DNA of 64,000 bases, taken from contig NZ_CP155620.1 of assembly GCF_040008265.1 (NCBI RefSeq), positions 1,364,001 through 1,428,000 of the forward strand. Reading direction: 5' to 3'. The notes beneath the pieces are model-generated. The model had not been told where the DNA came from. It saw nothing but the letters and a program-made list of their open reading frames with translations, and made no database searches. The DNA comes from Campylobacter sp. CCS1377. GTDB taxonomy: Bacteria; Campylobacterota; Campylobacteria; Campylobacterales; Campylobacteraceae. Shown here one piece after another: positions 22,447-34,186 of the stretch; within the stretch, counting starts at the first letter, position 1, and every line of letters begins with the position of its first letter. The position numbers were made by a program, and so were the translations under genes.

Positions 22447-22848
22447 TTATATATCTTTTAGTAATTCACTTAAATAATCAATAGCCTTGTTTTTCCTCGC
22501 CCTAAAATGTGCCTCACTTTCAGCTTGTCCCATAAATAAGCCTTTTTGAATAGAATTAGATTTTAGAATATCAATCATATCATTGATACTCTTTTTTTTG
22601 CTCAATAACGCTAGAATTAACCAATTTATCATTATAATCTTTAATGCGAACATCTCCATTTTTTCTAAAATTTATAATAAACTGACTTTCCCAAACAAAG
22701 CCAACTAAATTCACATATTCTTCTGTGGATAATTCTTTCTCCGCCTTATCTAAAGCATTATCAAGAACACTTTTGTTTCGGCATTTTTACTTGCATAAAA
22801 ATTATTTTGTGCATATAAAGCTGCATAAGAATGATTTGTAATTTTCAT
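22447..22848 (-). pseudogene. Decayed small gene with two frameshifts, family unknown
   Basis: On the minus strand an ATG at 22848 (after AAAGGTAAATTCC) opens MKITNHSYAALYAQNNF, which runs to about 22772 (SKNAETK). The frame then shifts by one, near an AAAA run, into SVLDNALDKAEKELS through NSSVIEQKK. It shifts again at an A8 run (22592-22599) into SINDMIDILKSNSIQKG through LSELLKDI and a TAA at 22447. Joining the three pieces gives a coherent, highly charged protein of about 133 residues, so this was one gene. The A8 run could be slippage-prone, but the other break is not in a long homopolymer, so decay is more likely than phase variation. I do not recognise the protein. It fills most of the 690-bp gap between hydA and mnmC. 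Confidence 0.6.
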
Positions 22849-22949
22849 GGAATTTACCTTTTATTAATGCCTATTTTGCAAAACAGCTAATGACTTACAT
22901 TGCCATCGCAAGCAAAAATTATTCCGTATAGAAAATATTTTATAAAAGC

Positions 22950-24785
22950 TCACAAACCCTTTTTAAGCTTTCGTATTAAAAATCTAGCAGGATGAATAGC
23001 ATGAGTAAAACTTTTAAATAAGCCTAAAGGCTCATTACAAATCAAAGCACAAATGTATCTTGCACCTAAAATTGCTGTGCTAAATCCTCTTGAACCATGG
23101 GCAAAATCAAGATATAAATTCTCAATATTTTGTGGCAAAATTTGTGGCTTATCTTTAGTCCATAATAAAGCCTTATAAGATTTTTTATAAAACTCCTCAT
23201 CATAAGCTGGACCAATAATGGCAAATCTATCGCTTGAATAAGATCTAAAAGCAACCTTAGCACCTTGCACGACAAGCTTTTCATTGCCTTGTAAAAATTC
23301 CTTGATATTTTGGATATTTTCCTCATTATCTTTTTGCGTAGGATTTATATCCTCATTTAGCCTATCATAAGTCGCGCCAATTAATTGCAAATCATTTTTT
23401 ATAGGCGTAATATAAGCTTTTGAAGATAAGGCAAATTTTGTATCTAAAAAAGGCTTTAAAAGCGTGACTTGCCCGCGAACTTTACTTAAATTCATCGCTT
23501 CATAAGAAAGTATTTTTTTAGTATCCGCACCGCTAGCATAAATGAGTATATCAAAGCCGCTTTTGCTATTTTGCGTATTAAAATGCAAGGAAAATTTATT
23601 ATCATCTTTTGTAAAATGCATAAATTCATAACCAAAGTGTATTTTAGCACCACTAAGTCTTAAAAGCTCACTTACAATCGTTTTTGGTTCGATAACACCG
23701 CCATCTTCCAAAAAAGCTCTATTATCACAAATTTGAAACAAAACATTATCTTTTTGTAAATCAAAACGCGTTTGCATCAGTTCATTGTAAGCAAATTCAT
23801 AAACACCTTGGGGCTTAAAACCCAAAATTTGCTGATAAAATCTACTCGCTTCAATAAAAGCATTTTGAGATAATTCCCCCAAAACAACCTCAGGCTTTAA
23901 AATAAGAGAACTTAAAATTCCGCTTGCATTTGTGCTTGCATTTTCAAAAAGCTTTGTGTTTTTTTCAAAAATTTCTATCTCAAAACCCCTTAGCGAAAGT
24001 TCATAAGCAAGACTTGCGGCACTGATTCCAGCACCAATTATAGCAAGTTTTTTACCTTTAAAATCTTTTTTAACGCGTGAAAAATAAGCTTCTTTGCATT
24101 CAAATTCAAAGCCCTTAAAACACGCTTTAATCATTTCTCTTTTTTTGAAGCCTTTAACTTTTTGCACTTCAAAATTATATTTTTTAAGATTTTTTTGCAA
24201 AAAACTTGATGCAGAAAAGGTAAGAATTTGGGTATTTATCTTAGAAAGCCTTGCGATTTCTTTAATGATTTCTTCATCAAACATTGTTTTATTCTTGCTT
24301 GGAGAAAAACCGTCTAAAAACCAAACATCAGCTTTAAAATCAAGCTCTTTTAAAGAAAATACAGCATCTTTAAATACAAGATCTAAAAAACAATCCTTGA
24401 AATAAAAACGATAATATCCTTCTTTATTTTTAGGATAAAACTCTAAAAACAGCTCCAAAAGCTCTTTAAATTCTTCATAAAGATTTAATCTTTTATAGCA
24501 TTCTCTTAAAAGCTCTTTATCAATATAAAAATTTTCCAAACTTACATAAAACAATCTTTTAGGGCGTTTAGTGGAATTTAAAAAGCGTTTTAAGCTTAGA
24601 AAAAAATTCAAACCTATGCCAAAACCTAGTTCAGCGATAATAAAATTTTCATCTTCTGTAAATTCAAAGGCTTGCGTGTATACAAATTTACTCTCATTTA
24701 CTCCATCTTTGGAATTAAAATAAAAATCATCAAAATCTAAAGAAAAAGGAGTATTATCCTTAAAAATCAAACGAGCTTTTTGCAT
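22950..24785 (-). CDS. mnmC: Bifunctional tRNA 5-methylaminomethyl-2-thiouridine biosynthesis protein MnmC
   Basis: MnmC finishes the mnm5s2U34 modification of tRNA wobble uridine. The 611 residues contain a SAM-dependent methyltransferase domain (about 1-235, with [15 protein letters not shown] near 50 and [12 protein letters not shown] near 150). A FAD-dependent oxidoreductase follows (from about 245, with the dinucleotide motif [16 protein letters not shown], and a C-terminal [15 protein letters not shown] contact). The two-domain order is standard. Its stop/start sequence is shared with amiA (adjacent by one base), so the pair is coupled. It is the last gene of the long minus-strand run from 38247. 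Confidence 0.92.
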   Translation of the reverse strand: MQKARLIFKDNTPFSLDFDDFYFNSKDGVNESKFVYTQAFEFTEDENFIIAELGFGIGLNFFLSLKRFLNSTKRPKRLFYVSLENFYIDKELLRECYKRLNLYEEFKELLELFLEFYPKNKEGYYRFYFKDCFLDLVFKDAVFSLKELDFKADVWFLDGFSPSKNKTMFDEEIIKEIARLSKINTQILTFSASSFLQKNLKKYNFEVQKVKGFKKREMIKACFKGFEFECKEAYFSRVKKDFKGKKLAIIGAGISAASLAYELSLRGFEIEIFEKNTKLFENASTNASGILSSLILKPEVVLGELSQNAFIEASRFYQQILGFKPQGVYEFAYNELMQTRFDLQKDNVLFQICDNRAFLEDGGVIEPKTIVSELLRLSGAKIHFGYEFMHFTKDDNKFSLHFNTQNSKSGFDILIYASGADTKKILSYEAMNLSKVRGQVTLLKPFLDTKFALSSKAYITPIKNDLQLIGATYDRLNEDINPTQKDNEENIQNIKEFLQGNEKLVVQGAKVAFRSYSSDRFAIIGPAYDEEFYKKSYKALLWTKDKPQILPQNIENLYLDFAHGSRGFSTAILGARYICALICNEPLGLFKSFTHAIHPARFLIRKLKKGL

Positions 24786-26707
24786 TAGTAGTTATTGCGA
24801 AAATAATTTTCTACGCCATCTGCGATACCATCTGCTAAGGAATTTTGGAAATTTTTATTTGCAATTCTTTTTCCTTCATCAGGATGAGTAATATAGCCAA
24901 TTTCTATCAACACAGCAGGCATTTGAGCACCGACTAAAACCCAAAATGGTGCTTCTCTCACTCCGCCATCACTGACTTTATATTTTGTTCTTATAGATTT
25001 TAAAGCCCCTTTTTGGATATCTATAGCAAGCTTATTTGATGCAATAATTTTTTCACGATTTAAAAAATTTAAAAAAGTTTGCTTGGAAAAATAATTCATT
25101 TCTTCGACATCAGATTGATTTTCAAGCTCTGCAGCTTTTTTACTTCTTTCGCTTCTGGCCGGACTTAAGAAAAATGTTTCAAAACCTTGAGTGCTTTTTG
25201 CTTTTTCTTTAGGCACTGCATTTGCATGCACTGAAATAAACAAATCTGCATTTTTATCATTTGCAAATTTAGTTCTATCTCTTAAATTAATAAATTTATC
25301 CTTATTTCGCGTATAAAAAACTTTATAGCCTCGTTTTTTAAGCTCATCTCCAATTTTTAAGGAAAGATTTAATACTACATTTTTTTCTTGCAAACGATTA
25401 CCCAAAGCTCCGCTATCCTTACCGCCATGCCCTGCATCAATTACTATAATTTTATTTGCTTTAAAATTCTTAGACACGGTCGTTTTTTGTTCTAAATTTT
25501 TACTGCTTTGTTCTTCAAGCTCATAGCTTAATTCTAAATTTGTATCGTTTAATTTTTCTTTTGGTTTTTGATTTAAAGTAGAATTTAAAACCACTCTTAC
25601 TGTGCTTGGATTAAATTGCGCTACAGTTATACTATCGCTTTTATTTAAAGTAAAATTTTTTCTTTTTCCTTTTAGCGTAGCCTTGATATCCCAAACATAA
25701 CGAAAAGTATTTTTATCCTTCATTGTAAAACTTGAGATATCCTCTTTTGAGATTTTTTCATTAAATTCTAAAATAATAGCATTTTGCGTTTTTTTAACGC
25801 TAAGTATTTCTAATTTCCTTTCTTTTTGTTGTGTATTTTCCGAATTTTTAGTTTTTTTCTCATCATTTTCTTTTTTAACACTTGTGTTTGTTTTTTCTTG
25901 CTTTTTATTATTTATGGGTTTATTTTCTTGAATTTGCTTAGGTTCTTGAGTTTTAGTATTTTCCTTTTTTTCTTTTATTGGTTTAGACTCTTGAACTTTG
26001 ACGTTTTCTTGTTTTTCATTCTTTTTAAATGCAAAACGCATTTTTAAATCTTCAAAACCTACCGCACATTCCAATTCTTCTTTAGAATTTAAAACAATAC
26101 GAGCGGTTTGTGGATCGTATTGTGACAGAGTGATTTTTACTCCATTATTAAATTCATAAATCGTTCGATTCCCCTCTAAAACAGCATTAAAGTCTATAAT
26201 ATAGCGAAAATTATCTTTCTCTTTTAAAACAAGATTTTTCAAATCTTTAATTTCTAATTTTTGGCTTAAAAGAAGTTCTATCCCATTTTGAAATGGAAAT
26301 GATTTTAAAATAAATAATTTTTGATTTTGACCAGCACTTATTACTTCTTTAGCTTGAGTATTAAAAGTAGAAAGCTCTTGCTTTTTATCATCATTTTTTT
26401 TCAAAGATAACGAATTTTCTAATTCTTTAGTGTCAACACCAGAATCTTTTAGTTCTTGAATATAAGGCGTACTATCAAAGTTTAAGGTTTTGGAGCTAAT
26501 GACCAAGCGTTTTAAAATTTCATTTTTACTCTTTTCATCCTCATCAATAATACTTTGGATATACAAGCTTTTTAAATGATGGTGATATTTAATTTGTGTT
26601 TCTGTTTTGGAATTTGAAAACTCTTTATCAAATTTTTGAAGTTGAGCCTCAAAAGCTCCAAAACACTGAGTTAAAAAAATAAAAAATAAAAAAATAAATT
26701 TAAGCAT
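24785..26707 (-). CDS. amiA: N-acetylmuramoyl-L-alanine amidase with two AMIN domains
   Basis: This periplasmic zinc amidase cuts the amide between MurNAc and the stem peptide during cell separation. Starting at the ATG at 26707 ([17 protein letters not shown], a signal peptide) it is 640 residues; an ATG 9 bases earlier is possible. Two AMIN-like domains (about residues 130-225 and 300-385) flank a Lys/Gln/Asn-rich linker (about 230-295), which may target the enzyme to septal peptidoglycan. The Amidase_3 domain is C-terminal (about 420-640). Zinc ligands lie in [19 protein letters not shown] and ISVHANA, with the catalytic Glu in [11 protein letters not shown]. The EnvC-like protein and FtsEX encoded nearby are the expected activators. 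The 5' end overlaps the upstream flavoprotein gene. Confidence 0.92.
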   Translation of the reverse strand: MLKFIFLFFIFLTQCFGAFEAQLQKFDKEFSNSKTETQIKYHHHLKSLYIQSIIDEDEKSKNEILKRLVISSKTLNFDSTPYIQELKDSGVDTKELENSLSLKKNDDKKQELSTFNTQAKEVISAGQNQKLFILKSFPFQNGIELLLSQKLEIKDLKNLVLKEKDNFRYIIDFNAVLEGNRTIYEFNNGVKITLSQYDPQTARIVLNSKEELECAVGFEDLKMRFAFKKNEKQENVKVQESKPIKEKKENTKTQEPKQIQENKPINNKKQEKTNTSVKKENDEKKTKNSENTQQKERKLEILSVKKTQNAIILEFNEKISKEDISSFTMKDKNTFRYVWDIKATLKGKRKNFTLNKSDSITVAQFNPSTVRVVLNSTLNQKPKEKLNDTNLELSYELEEQSSKNLEQKTTVSKNFKANKIIVIDAGHGGKDSGALGNRLQEKNVVLNLSLKIGDELKKRGYKVFYTRNKDKFINLRDRTKFANDKNADLFISVHANAVPKEKAKSTQGFETFFLSPARSERSKKAAELENQSDVEEMNYFSKQTFLNFLNREKIIASNKLAIDIQKGALKSIRTKYKVSDGGVREAPFWVLVGAQMPAVLIEIGYITHPDEGKRIANKNFQNSLADGIADGVENYFRNNY

Positions 26708-27797
26708 CTTCACCATTGACTAATTTGTGAATTAATTCTTTTACGCTAATAAGTTTATTTAAACGATAGCCATTTGCACCTGTGAAAAATAAACCTGTTT
26801 CTTTTCTTCCAGACCAAGCATCAAAAAGCCTATCAGCAATGCAATAACCCACCTTTGTCGCCTCTTTTCCTCTTTGACAAGGGGAAACACAGTTGCTAAC
26901 ACAATTAATTTTTGGTCCCATTCTTTTATCTACTAAATTTAACAAATTGGTTCTAATGCCCCTTGCAGGATATCCAACCGGAGATTTAATCAGCTCAATA
27001 TCATCTTGTTTGCATTCAAGTAAAACATTTTTAAAATCATCACTTGCATCACATTCAAAAGTTCCTATAAATCTCGTTCCCATTTGAACACCACTTGCAC
27101 CTAAAGAAATCATTTTTTCTATATCATTTTTATCCCAAACTCCACCTGCTGCAATAATAGGAAAATTTCCCCATTCTTTAGCTTCTAAAGCTATAGGGGT
27201 GATTAAATTTTCAAGTTGATAATTTGGATCTAAACACTGCTCATAAGTAAATCCTTGATGTCCGCCACTTTTAGGACCTTCAACAACAACAGCATCAGGC
27301 AAGCGATTATAGCGCCCTTGCCATCTTTTGCAAATGATTTTTAAAGCCTTTGCTGAAGAAACAATTGGAACTAAAGCAACATCAGGAAAATCTGCAGTAA
27401 ATTCTGGTAAATTTGTCGGAAGTCCAGCTCCTGAAATAATGACATTAAATCCCACTTCACAAGCATCACGGGCAATTCTAGCATAATCATTGCTCGCACA
27501 TAAAATATTGCAACCCAAAGGAGCATCGCCACATACTTTTCTTGCGTTATTAATTAAAGCGTGTAAGCCTTCTCGTGAGTAAAAATTATTGCTTCCATAG
27601 GGCTTAGCGTTAAATTCCTTGCTGACATATTTTAAATTTTCATAATAACCTGTTCCTACCGAAGAAATAACACCCAAACCACCATTTGAAGATACAGCAG
27701 AAGCAAGCCTATCCCAACTGATTCCCAAACCCATTCCACCTTGGATAATGGGATATTTTATCGTATGCTTACCTATTTGTAGAGGTTTTAAATCCAT
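26700..27797 (-). CDS. Nitronate monooxygenase-family flavoprotein
   Basis: This 365-residue FMN-dependent TIM-barrel protein of the NMO/2-nitropropane dioxygenase family contains PIIQGGMGLGISWD at about residue 16, IISGAGLPTNLPEF near 139, GPKSGGHQGF near 178 (the catalytic His region), and IAAGGVWDKNDI with MGTRFIGTFEC near 220-255 (phosphate binding). A cysteine cluster CVSNCVSPCQRG near residue 300 is a feature of the subgroup. Members oxidise alkyl nitronates or act in fatty-acid metabolism (FabK-like); the substrate here is not defined. Its ATG shares one base with the tyrS stop (TAATG), and its 3' end overlaps amiA by 8 bp. C. jejuni counterpart: Cj1270c (from memory). Confidence 0.88.
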   Translation of the reverse strand: MDLKPLQIGKHTIKYPIIQGGMGLGISWDRLASAVSSNGGLGVISSVGTGYYENLKYVSKEFNAKPYGSNNFYSREGLHALINNARKVCGDAPLGCNILCASNDYARIARDACEVGFNVIISGAGLPTNLPEFTADFPDVALVPIVSSAKALKIICKRWQGRYNRLPDAVVVEGPKSGGHQGFTYEQCLDPNYQLENLITPIALEAKEWGNFPIIAAGGVWDKNDIEKMISLGASGVQMGTRFIGTFECDASDDFKNVLLECKQDDIELIKSPVGYPARGIRTNLLNLVDKRMGPKINCVSNCVSPCQRGKEATKVGYCIADRLFDAWSGRKETGLFFTGANGYRLNKLISVKELIHKLVNGEDA

Positions 27798-28999
27798 TAT
27801 ATCACCCTTAGTTTTGCAAATTTTCTTTTACCTACTTGGAGAATATATTCCCCTTGAGTTAATTGCATTTGTTCATCTTTTACTTTTTGAGAATTTACAC
27901 TCACAGCATTTGCACCTATACTTCTCCTTGCTGATGAAGTAGAGTTTTCCAAACCGCATTCAACCAAAGCTTTTGCAAGCCAAATAGTGCCATTAACGCT
28001 AAATTCTTCCATCTGACTTGGCAATTCATTAGCACTATGTACCTTGTCAAATTCCGCCTTAGCTTCATTGGCTAAAGCCACAGAATGAAATCTTTGCGTA
28101 ATTTCTAATGCTAAATTCTCTTTTGCTTTTTTAGGATGAAGTGTGCCTTGCTTTAAATCTTGCTTGATTTGCTCAAGTTCTTTGGTGCTTTTAAAACTTA
28201 AAAGCTCGTAATACCTTAGCATCAACTCATCACTAATGCTTAATATTTTAGCATACATATCATTAGCTTTTTCTGTAACACCTATGTAATTATTTAAACT
28301 TTTACTCATTTTATTAACACCGTCTAAGCCTTCAAGCAAAGGCATCATCATAACCGCTTGCTCTTTTCCTGTGTTATAAATTCTTTGCAAAGTTCTTCCC
28401 ATTAAAAGATTAAATTTTTGATCTGTTCCGCCCATTTCTATATCGCTTTTTAAAGCTACACTATCATAACCTTGAAGCAAAGGATATAAAAATTCACATA
28501 TTGATATAGGGCTTTGCTCTCTAAAACGCTTTGTAAAATCATCACGCTCTAGCATTCTTGCCACGCTAAAAGTTGAAGTCAATTCAACTACACCAGCAGC
28601 GCCCAAGCTATTCAGCCACTCAGAATTAAACTTAATAAAAGTTTTTTCCTTATCAAGAATTTTAAATACTTGCTCTTCGTAGGTTTTTGCGTTTTTCAAA
28701 ACTTCTTCTTTGCTTAATTTTTTTCTTGTTGCATTTTTTCCGCTAGGATCGCCAATTTGTCCTGTAAAATCTCCAATCAAAAAATAAACAAGTCCGCCAT
28801 GTTTTTGAAGTAAAGCCATTTTATTTAAAACCACACTATGTCCCAAATGCAAATCAGGAGCCGTAGGATCAAATCCTGCTTTAATGTAAAAATTTTCACC
28901 TTTTTCGTAATAATTTTTAATCAAAGCTTCTAATTTTTCCTCATCTATGATTTCAGCAACCCCTCTTTTTATATCAGCAATAATATTTTTTAAATCCAT
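27797..28999 (-). CDS. tyrS: Tyrosyl-tRNA synthetase
   Basis: This class I synthetase charges tRNA-Tyr. The 400 residues from the chosen ATG (MDLKNIIADIKRG) contain the HIGH-type motif HLGHS near residue 50, KMSKS at about residue 230, and a C-terminal S4-like RNA-binding domain (about 335-400, SARRSIGANAVSVN). An ATG 33 bases further upstream would lie within the end of spoT and lacks a ribosome site, whereas AAAGG precedes the chosen one. Length matches epsilonproteobacterial TyrS. It ends in TAATG with the next gene. Confidence 0.95.
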   Translation of the reverse strand: MDLKNIIADIKRGVAEIIDEEKLEALIKNYYEKGENFYIKAGFDPTAPDLHLGHSVVLNKMALLQKHGGLVYFLIGDFTGQIGDPSGKNATRKKLSKEEVLKNAKTYEEQVFKILDKEKTFIKFNSEWLNSLGAAGVVELTSTFSVARMLERDDFTKRFREQSPISICEFLYPLLQGYDSVALKSDIEMGGTDQKFNLLMGRTLQRIYNTGKEQAVMMMPLLEGLDGVNKMSKSLNNYIGVTEKANDMYAKILSISDELMLRYYELLSFKSTKELEQIKQDLKQGTLHPKKAKENLALEITQRFHSVALANEAKAEFDKVHSANELPSQMEEFSVNGTIWLAKALVECGLENSTSSARRSIGANAVSVNSQKVKDEQMQLTQGEYILQVGKRKFAKLRVI

Positions 29000-29009
29000 A
29001 TTTACCTTT

Positions 29010-31202
29010 CTAATTGGTTTTATACGCATCATTTAAAGATGTAAAATCTAAAATTTTATAACGCGTTTTGAGTCTATCTTTAACATTTTCAACGACAATA
29101 TCATCAGGAATTTCTATATTAATTTCAAAATAATCCACAACAGAATTAGGCTCTCTTGAAAGATTAATAGTGAGTATATTAATCTGCATTTTTGATAGCG
29201 TGGTTAAAAAGTCTGCTAAAGTCCCTTTTTTATTTTCCAAAGAAAATATTACCTTATAACTTTTTGGAACATTGGCATCCCACTTAATAAAAACCATATC
29301 TTTTTGCTTTTCTAGCAATTTATCAGCCTTATCACAAAGCTTATGATGAACGACAACATTACCTGATTCTATAAAACCCATAATTGCATCACCTCGTTTT
29401 GGATGACAACAATAATCAAATTCCACATTGGCTATTTTGTGATTTGAATATACAATGATATTGCCAATTTTTTGCTCTTTTAACTCATACTTGTCAAACC
29501 AATAAGATTTTTTGGCGTATTTTTTCAGCGTATTAACCACATCTTTAAAATACACACTATCATTAGGAACTTGTCTGATTTTTTTGCTTAAATTTTCTTT
29601 TTCTATCCATTTTAGGATTTTATCATTTTTGACACTAAACACCGAAGAAAGGATATTTAAAGAAGTTTGTAAATGAATTTCTCTTAATTTTTGCTTACAA
29701 AATGCACGAATGCTTGCCCTTGCTTTTCCTGTTTTGACACTATCTATCCAAGAACAACGATAAAATCTCTCACTAGCGGTAACAATACGCACTATATCCC
29801 CATTTTTAAGCTCTGTTAGAAGCGGAACTTTAACACGGTTCACATAAGCGCTTTTAGCATGCAGACCTATTTTAGTATGCACCTCATAGGCAAAATCAAG
29901 CACAGTAGCACCACGAGGCAAGGTAAAAATTTCACCTTTAGGCGAATAAACTGCGATATCTTCTATATACAAACTATCTTTTGCATACTCATATAATTCT
30001 ACCGCGCTATAATCTTCCGTGCCTTCGATATTGCTTTGCATCGAAATATCAGCCAACCAATCAAGTTTTGGCGTACTTACGGCATTACCACCTTCTTTGT
30101 ATTTCCAATGAGCTGCCACTCCAAATTCTGCAATTTTATGCATATCAAAAGTGCGAATTTGAGCTTCGATAATATTTTTTGCATCAAATAAAGTCGTGTG
30201 TATGGTTTGATAGCCATTTTGTTTAGGTAAAGCAATATAATCTTTAAAACGCGAGATTAAAGGATTAAAATTTGTATGTAAAATTCCCAAAGCCAAATAA
30301 CAATCAGAAACCGTTTCTACCATAATTCTAACACCAAGCAAATCTAAAACTTCTTCTATACTAATGCCCTTTCTTTGCATTTTAAGATATACAGAATAAT
30401 TGTGCTTGATACGTTTGTGAATTTCAAAACTTCCTTGTCTAAAACCATTTTTAAGAAATAAAAGCTCGATTTTAGAAATAAAATCATTAAGCCCTAATTG
30501 CATATATTGATCATTTGAATTAATATAATTATTGATTTGCGTAAATTCATCCGGCATTAAATACTTAAAACTTAAATCTTCTAAATAATTTTTAATGCTT
30601 GAAATTCCTAGTCTATGAGCAATAGGCGCATAAACAACTAAAGTTTCTTCGCTAATACGTCTTTTCTTATCATCTCTTAAGGCATCAAGAGTAAGCATAT
30701 TATGGAGTCTATCGCAAAGCTTTACAACCAAAACACCTACATCTTCAATGCTAGCAAGAAGCATATTGCGGAAAGTTAGGGCTGATTTTGTTAAATTTTG
30801 ATTGGACTTTGAACTGATTAAGTTGTCTTCTCTAATTTCTACAATTTTAGTAAGACCATTAACCAAACGCGAAATTCCAGCACCAAATTCTCTGATTAAA
30901 TCTTTCTCTTCGCAATGAGTATCTTCAACCACATCATGAAGCAAAGATGCTGCTATCATATCCTCATTTGAACTTAAAAATGCAACCAAACAAGCCACAA
31001 GCATAGGATGAACCGCGTAAGGCTCTCCACTTTTTCTTTTCTGCCCTTCATGCTGAGTAATACAAAATGTCACCGCTTTTTCAAGAATGGGGCTTGGTTT
31101 GCAAAGACTGAATAATAATTCTTTAGCCGAATTTACATCTTTACAAAATTTTATATCTTCAATGAGTTTTTCAAGCAATAACTCTTCATCGATTGGTTTC
31201 AA
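29010..31202 (-). CDS. spoT: Bifunctional (p)ppGpp synthetase/hydrolase
   Basis: This single RelA/SpoT homologue (730 residues) should make and break the alarmone (p)ppGpp in the stringent response. The HD hydrolase domain is N-terminal (about residues 40-190; [10 protein letters not shown], then the paired [12 protein letters not shown] metal motif). The synthetase domain follows (about 240-360; [13 protein letters not shown] and [18 protein letters not shown]). A TGS domain (about 405-465; [22 protein letters not shown]) and a C-terminal ACT domain (about 650-720) complete it. The HD motif appears intact, so hydrolysis is expected. Its start overlaps the end of rpoZ by 17 bp, linking the alarmone enzyme with the RNA polymerase omega subunit, an arrangement conserved in many bacteria. 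Confidence 0.96.
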   Translation of the reverse strand: MKPIDEELLLEKLIEDIKFCKDVNSAKELLFSLCKPSPILEKAVTFCITQHEGQKRKSGEPYAVHPMLVACLVAFLSSNEDMIAASLLHDVVEDTHCEEKDLIREFGAGISRLVNGLTKIVEIREDNLISSKSNQNLTKSALTFRNMLLASIEDVGVLVVKLCDRLHNMLTLDALRDDKKRRISEETLVVYAPIAHRLGISSIKNYLEDLSFKYLMPDEFTQINNYINSNDQYMQLGLNDFISKIELLFLKNGFRQGSFEIHKRIKHNYSVYLKMQRKGISIEEVLDLLGVRIMVETVSDCYLALGILHTNFNPLISRFKDYIALPKQNGYQTIHTTLFDAKNIIEAQIRTFDMHKIAEFGVAAHWKYKEGGNAVSTPKLDWLADISMQSNIEGTEDYSAVELYEYAKDSLYIEDIAVYSPKGEIFTLPRGATVLDFAYEVHTKIGLHAKSAYVNRVKVPLLTELKNGDIVRIVTASERFYRCSWIDSVKTGKARASIRAFCKQKLREIHLQTSLNILSSVFSVKNDKILKWIEKENLSKKIRQVPNDSVYFKDVVNTLKKYAKKSYWFDKYELKEQKIGNIIVYSNHKIANVEFDYCCHPKRGDAIMGFIESGNVVVHHKLCDKADKLLEKQKDMVFIKWDANVPKSYKVIFSLENKKGTLADFLTTLSKMQINILTINLSREPNSVVDYFEINIEIPDDIVVENVKDRLKTRYKILDFTSLNDAYKTN

Positions 31203-31410
31203 CGAATCCCTCTAAAACGATTTTTTCTTCTGCAATTTCATAAAGTGCGATATCTGAAAATTTATATTTATTTTTATCCAAATCCACCAAAGGCAAAGCG
31301 CCATTAGCTAATTCTTCAGCTCTTTTAGCCACCACTAAAGAAAGTTTGTATCTGTCATCATTCATTTTTTTAAGCGCTTTAGCTGCTACTTCTTCTATTC
31401 TGTTTTCCAT
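31186..31410 (-). CDS. rpoZ: RNA polymerase omega subunit
   Basis: RpoZ (74 residues from [15 protein letters not shown]) stabilises the beta' subunit. The ATG at 31410 follows AAAAGGAGAAAAACAA, a strong ribosome site, and gives the length usual in Campylobacter. The longer frame starting at 31446 would run into pyrH. The conserved [15 protein letters not shown] (about residues 19-33) is the omega signature. The order pyrH-rpoZ-spoT on one transcript is common in epsilonproteobacteria. Confidence 0.93.
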   Translation of the reverse strand: MENRIEEVAAKALKKMNDDRYKLSLVVAKRAEELANGALPLVDLDKNKYKFSDIALYEIAEEKIVLEGFVETNR

Positions 31411-31424
31411 TTGTTTTTCTCCTT

Positions 31425-32150
<726 letters not shown>

Positions 32151-32192
32151 TTAACAAACTTGAAATTATATTTTAAAACGCTTTAAATTTAG

Positions 32193-33380
32193 CTAATTTA
32201 AACTAATCAACTCCAAAGGATTGATATGAAAATTTTTTTGTGTCACTTCAAAAGTTAATTCATCTTTTACTCTGCCTAATACCGCGCCTTTTTTTACATT
32301 TTTTCCCACTTGAATGGTTGGCGCTATCTTATCTAAATGGGCATAAATAGTATGAATTCCATTAGAATGCTCTACAATAACCACTTTTTGAAGCATATTC
32401 GTATCTTTGGCAAAAACTATTTTTCCATTTAAAATGCTTTTTACAACCGCATCAGGAGTTTTGCTCTTTAAAACAACATTTTCATTAAAAATTTTAATCT
32501 TATAAACAGGATCGGTATAATTTCCAAATTTTTGCTTTACAATAAAAGAATCTAAAGGCGCAATAGTTTTAGCACCGGAATATTTTTTAACCGCACCACC
32601 TTGATAACCATTTCCAAGCCTTCTTATTTCTTCGCTATCGGCATTTTTAATCTCTTCTTTTTCCTTATTTTGCGCTTTAAGCTTTTTTTCTTCTATGATT
32701 TTTAACTCGGCCAGTGTTTTTCTTAACTCATCTTGCTGATCTTTAAGAGTGCTGAGTTTTTTAGTATAAATTTCTTTATCCATTTTTTGCTTTTTAATTT
32801 CATTTTCTTGGTTTTGCTTAAGTTCTTGAAGCTTCTCTAATCTTTTATTGTATTCTTTTAAACTGATGTTAATGGTTCTAATTTGACTTTGTTTTTCATT
32901 GATGGTTTTATTGATACTTTCATAATCTTTTGAGAGTTGGTAAAGCTCATTGGTTAAAATAGCATCAAGATTTTTTAAAACTTCAAAAGCCATAAAACTC
33001 TCTTCACTTTCTAAATAACCCTTTGGGATAGGCAAATCATACACAAAATCTTTAGCAATTAAATCTACAAGTTTATTTTCCATAATATTTCTATTTTTTA
33101 CCAAATCTTCATTTTGCGCGTTAAGGGTGCTTAATTCTTGGCTTTGAATTTTGGCATTTTTTTCAAGTTTTTTTGTTTCATCGCTAAGCTTTTCAATATC
33201 ATTTGCCAATTTCTTAAGTTTTTTTTCGCTATTTAAAATATCGACGGCCAAATCTTCAAGTTTTTTATTGAGTTGGCGTTGAATTCTTTCATTTTCTTTT
33301 AAATTTTTAGTTTGTTCGTTGATGCTTGTTTTAGCACAAAGCAAAGAAAAACAGCACAAAAGGCATAAAATGATTCTCAT
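32193..33380 (-). CDS. EnvC-like murein hydrolase activator with degenerate LytM domain
   Basis: This 395-residue exported protein has a signal peptide (MRIILCLLCCFSLLCAK), a long coiled coil (about residues 20-255, rich in Lys/Glu/Leu heptads) and a C-terminal LytM/M23 domain (about 280-395). Active LytM enzymes have a first H-x(3)-D pair and a later HLHF. Here YAHLDKI is kept but the first zinc motif is replaced by ordinary residues (IKIFNENVVL) and the last reads ELTFEVT. It therefore looks non-catalytic, as in E. coli EnvC, which activates amidases when pulled by FtsEX. Its start overlaps ftsX by four bases, and amiA is further along the same transcript. C. jejuni Cj1275c is the apparent counterpart (from memory). 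Confidence 0.85.
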   Translation of the reverse strand: MRIILCLLCCFSLLCAKTSINEQTKNLKENERIQRQLNKKLEDLAVDILNSEKKLKKLANDIEKLSDETKKLEKNAKIQSQELSTLNAQNEDLVKNRNIMENKLVDLIAKDFVYDLPIPKGYLESEESFMAFEVLKNLDAILTNELYQLSKDYESINKTINEKQSQIRTINISLKEYNKRLEKLQELKQNQENEIKKQKMDKEIYTKKLSTLKDQQDELRKTLAELKIIEEKKLKAQNKEKEEIKNADSEEIRRLGNGYQGGAVKKYSGAKTIAPLDSFIVKQKFGNYTDPVYKIKIFNENVVLKSKTPDAVVKSILNGKIVFAKDTNMLQKVVIVEHSNGIHTIYAHLDKIAPTIQVGKNVKKGAVLGRVKDELTFEVTQKNFHINPLELISLN

Positions 33381-34186
33381 TTTTTCTTAACCTTAAGCAT
33401 CACAGAATTTACACACAATAAGCAAATAAAAAGCGTAAAAACAAAAACTCCGCCTAACTGAAATAAAAAATTCACCTGAGGCAAACTGATATCAATGTTT
33501 GCTAAACTTTCTTGCACCAAGGATGATTCATAACCTTTAGTAAAAAGTAAAAGCAATAAAATAAAAGAAATCAAACAATCAAAAAACACCATTTTATAAA
33601 GCGCTAAAGAGCGAAACCAAAAAGGCGCACCAAATAAAACCATAATTTCCACCCTTTGACTGTGCTCATAAAGCCAAATTTTCATCTGCTTTAAAAGCAG
33701 AGCAAGACTTAATAAAATAATAATAAACAAAAATACCCAAAAAACAGCATTAATCAGCACAAGCAAGGTATAAATTTTATCGTGTGTTTTAGCAAAGGTT
33801 TCAACCCTGCTCACAGAAGGCAATTTAAGCAATTTTTCTTTTAGAGAATTCAGCTCATTTTGATTGAGTAAATTTTCAAGTTTCACACTATAAAAAAAGG
33901 GTAAAGAATTTTGCAAAACCTTTAAATTTTTATCCGAAATATCGCTTTTTAAACGATCGATTAAATCTTTGGGATTTAAAATTTGCAAAGATGAAATATT
34001 TGAAATTTGAGTTTTTAAAATATTTTCATCCAGTTTTATAGAGCTAATGAGTATGATATTATAATCTTTGTTTAATTTTTCTTCATAATGTCTTAAAGTT
34101 GCATTTAAAAATAAGATAAATTCAAAGGCAAACATCATAAATATCAAAGGAATGATAAGAGATAAATGCGTTTTAAAGAATTTCAT
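33377..34186 (-). CDS. ftsX: Cell division ABC transporter-like permease FtsX
   Basis: This 269-residue protein has the FtsX plan: a first membrane segment (about residues 10-30), a periplasmic domain to about 130 that contacts EnvC-type partners, then three membrane segments (about 140-165, 195-220, 240-262). I chose the ATG at 34186 (MKFFKTHLSLIIP), preceded by GGAAAAATCA. An ATG 12 bases earlier lies inside ftsE with no ribosome site. The gene overlaps ftsE by 14 bp and the EnvC-like gene by 4 bp, so all three are coupled. FtsX length in this genus is somewhat short, and sequence conservation is low as usual. Confidence 0.9.
   Translation of the reverse strand: MKFFKTHLSLIIPLIFMMFAFEFILFLNATLRHYEEKLNKDYNIILISSIKLDENILKTQISNISSLQILNPKDLIDRLKSDISDKNLKVLQNSLPFFYSVKLENLLNQNELNSLKEKLLKLPSVSRVETFAKTHDKIYTLLVLINAVFWVFLFIIILLSLALLLKQMKIWLYEHSQRVEIMVLFGAPFWFRSLALYKMVFFDCLISFILLLLLFTKGYESSLVQESLANIDISLPQVNFLFQLGGVFVFTLFICLLCVNSVMLKVKKK

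Noticed and set aside
22592-22599. A8 run as a phase-variation switch
   Set aside because: A second frameshift in the same gene is not in a long homopolymer, so changing A8 alone would not restore the protein.
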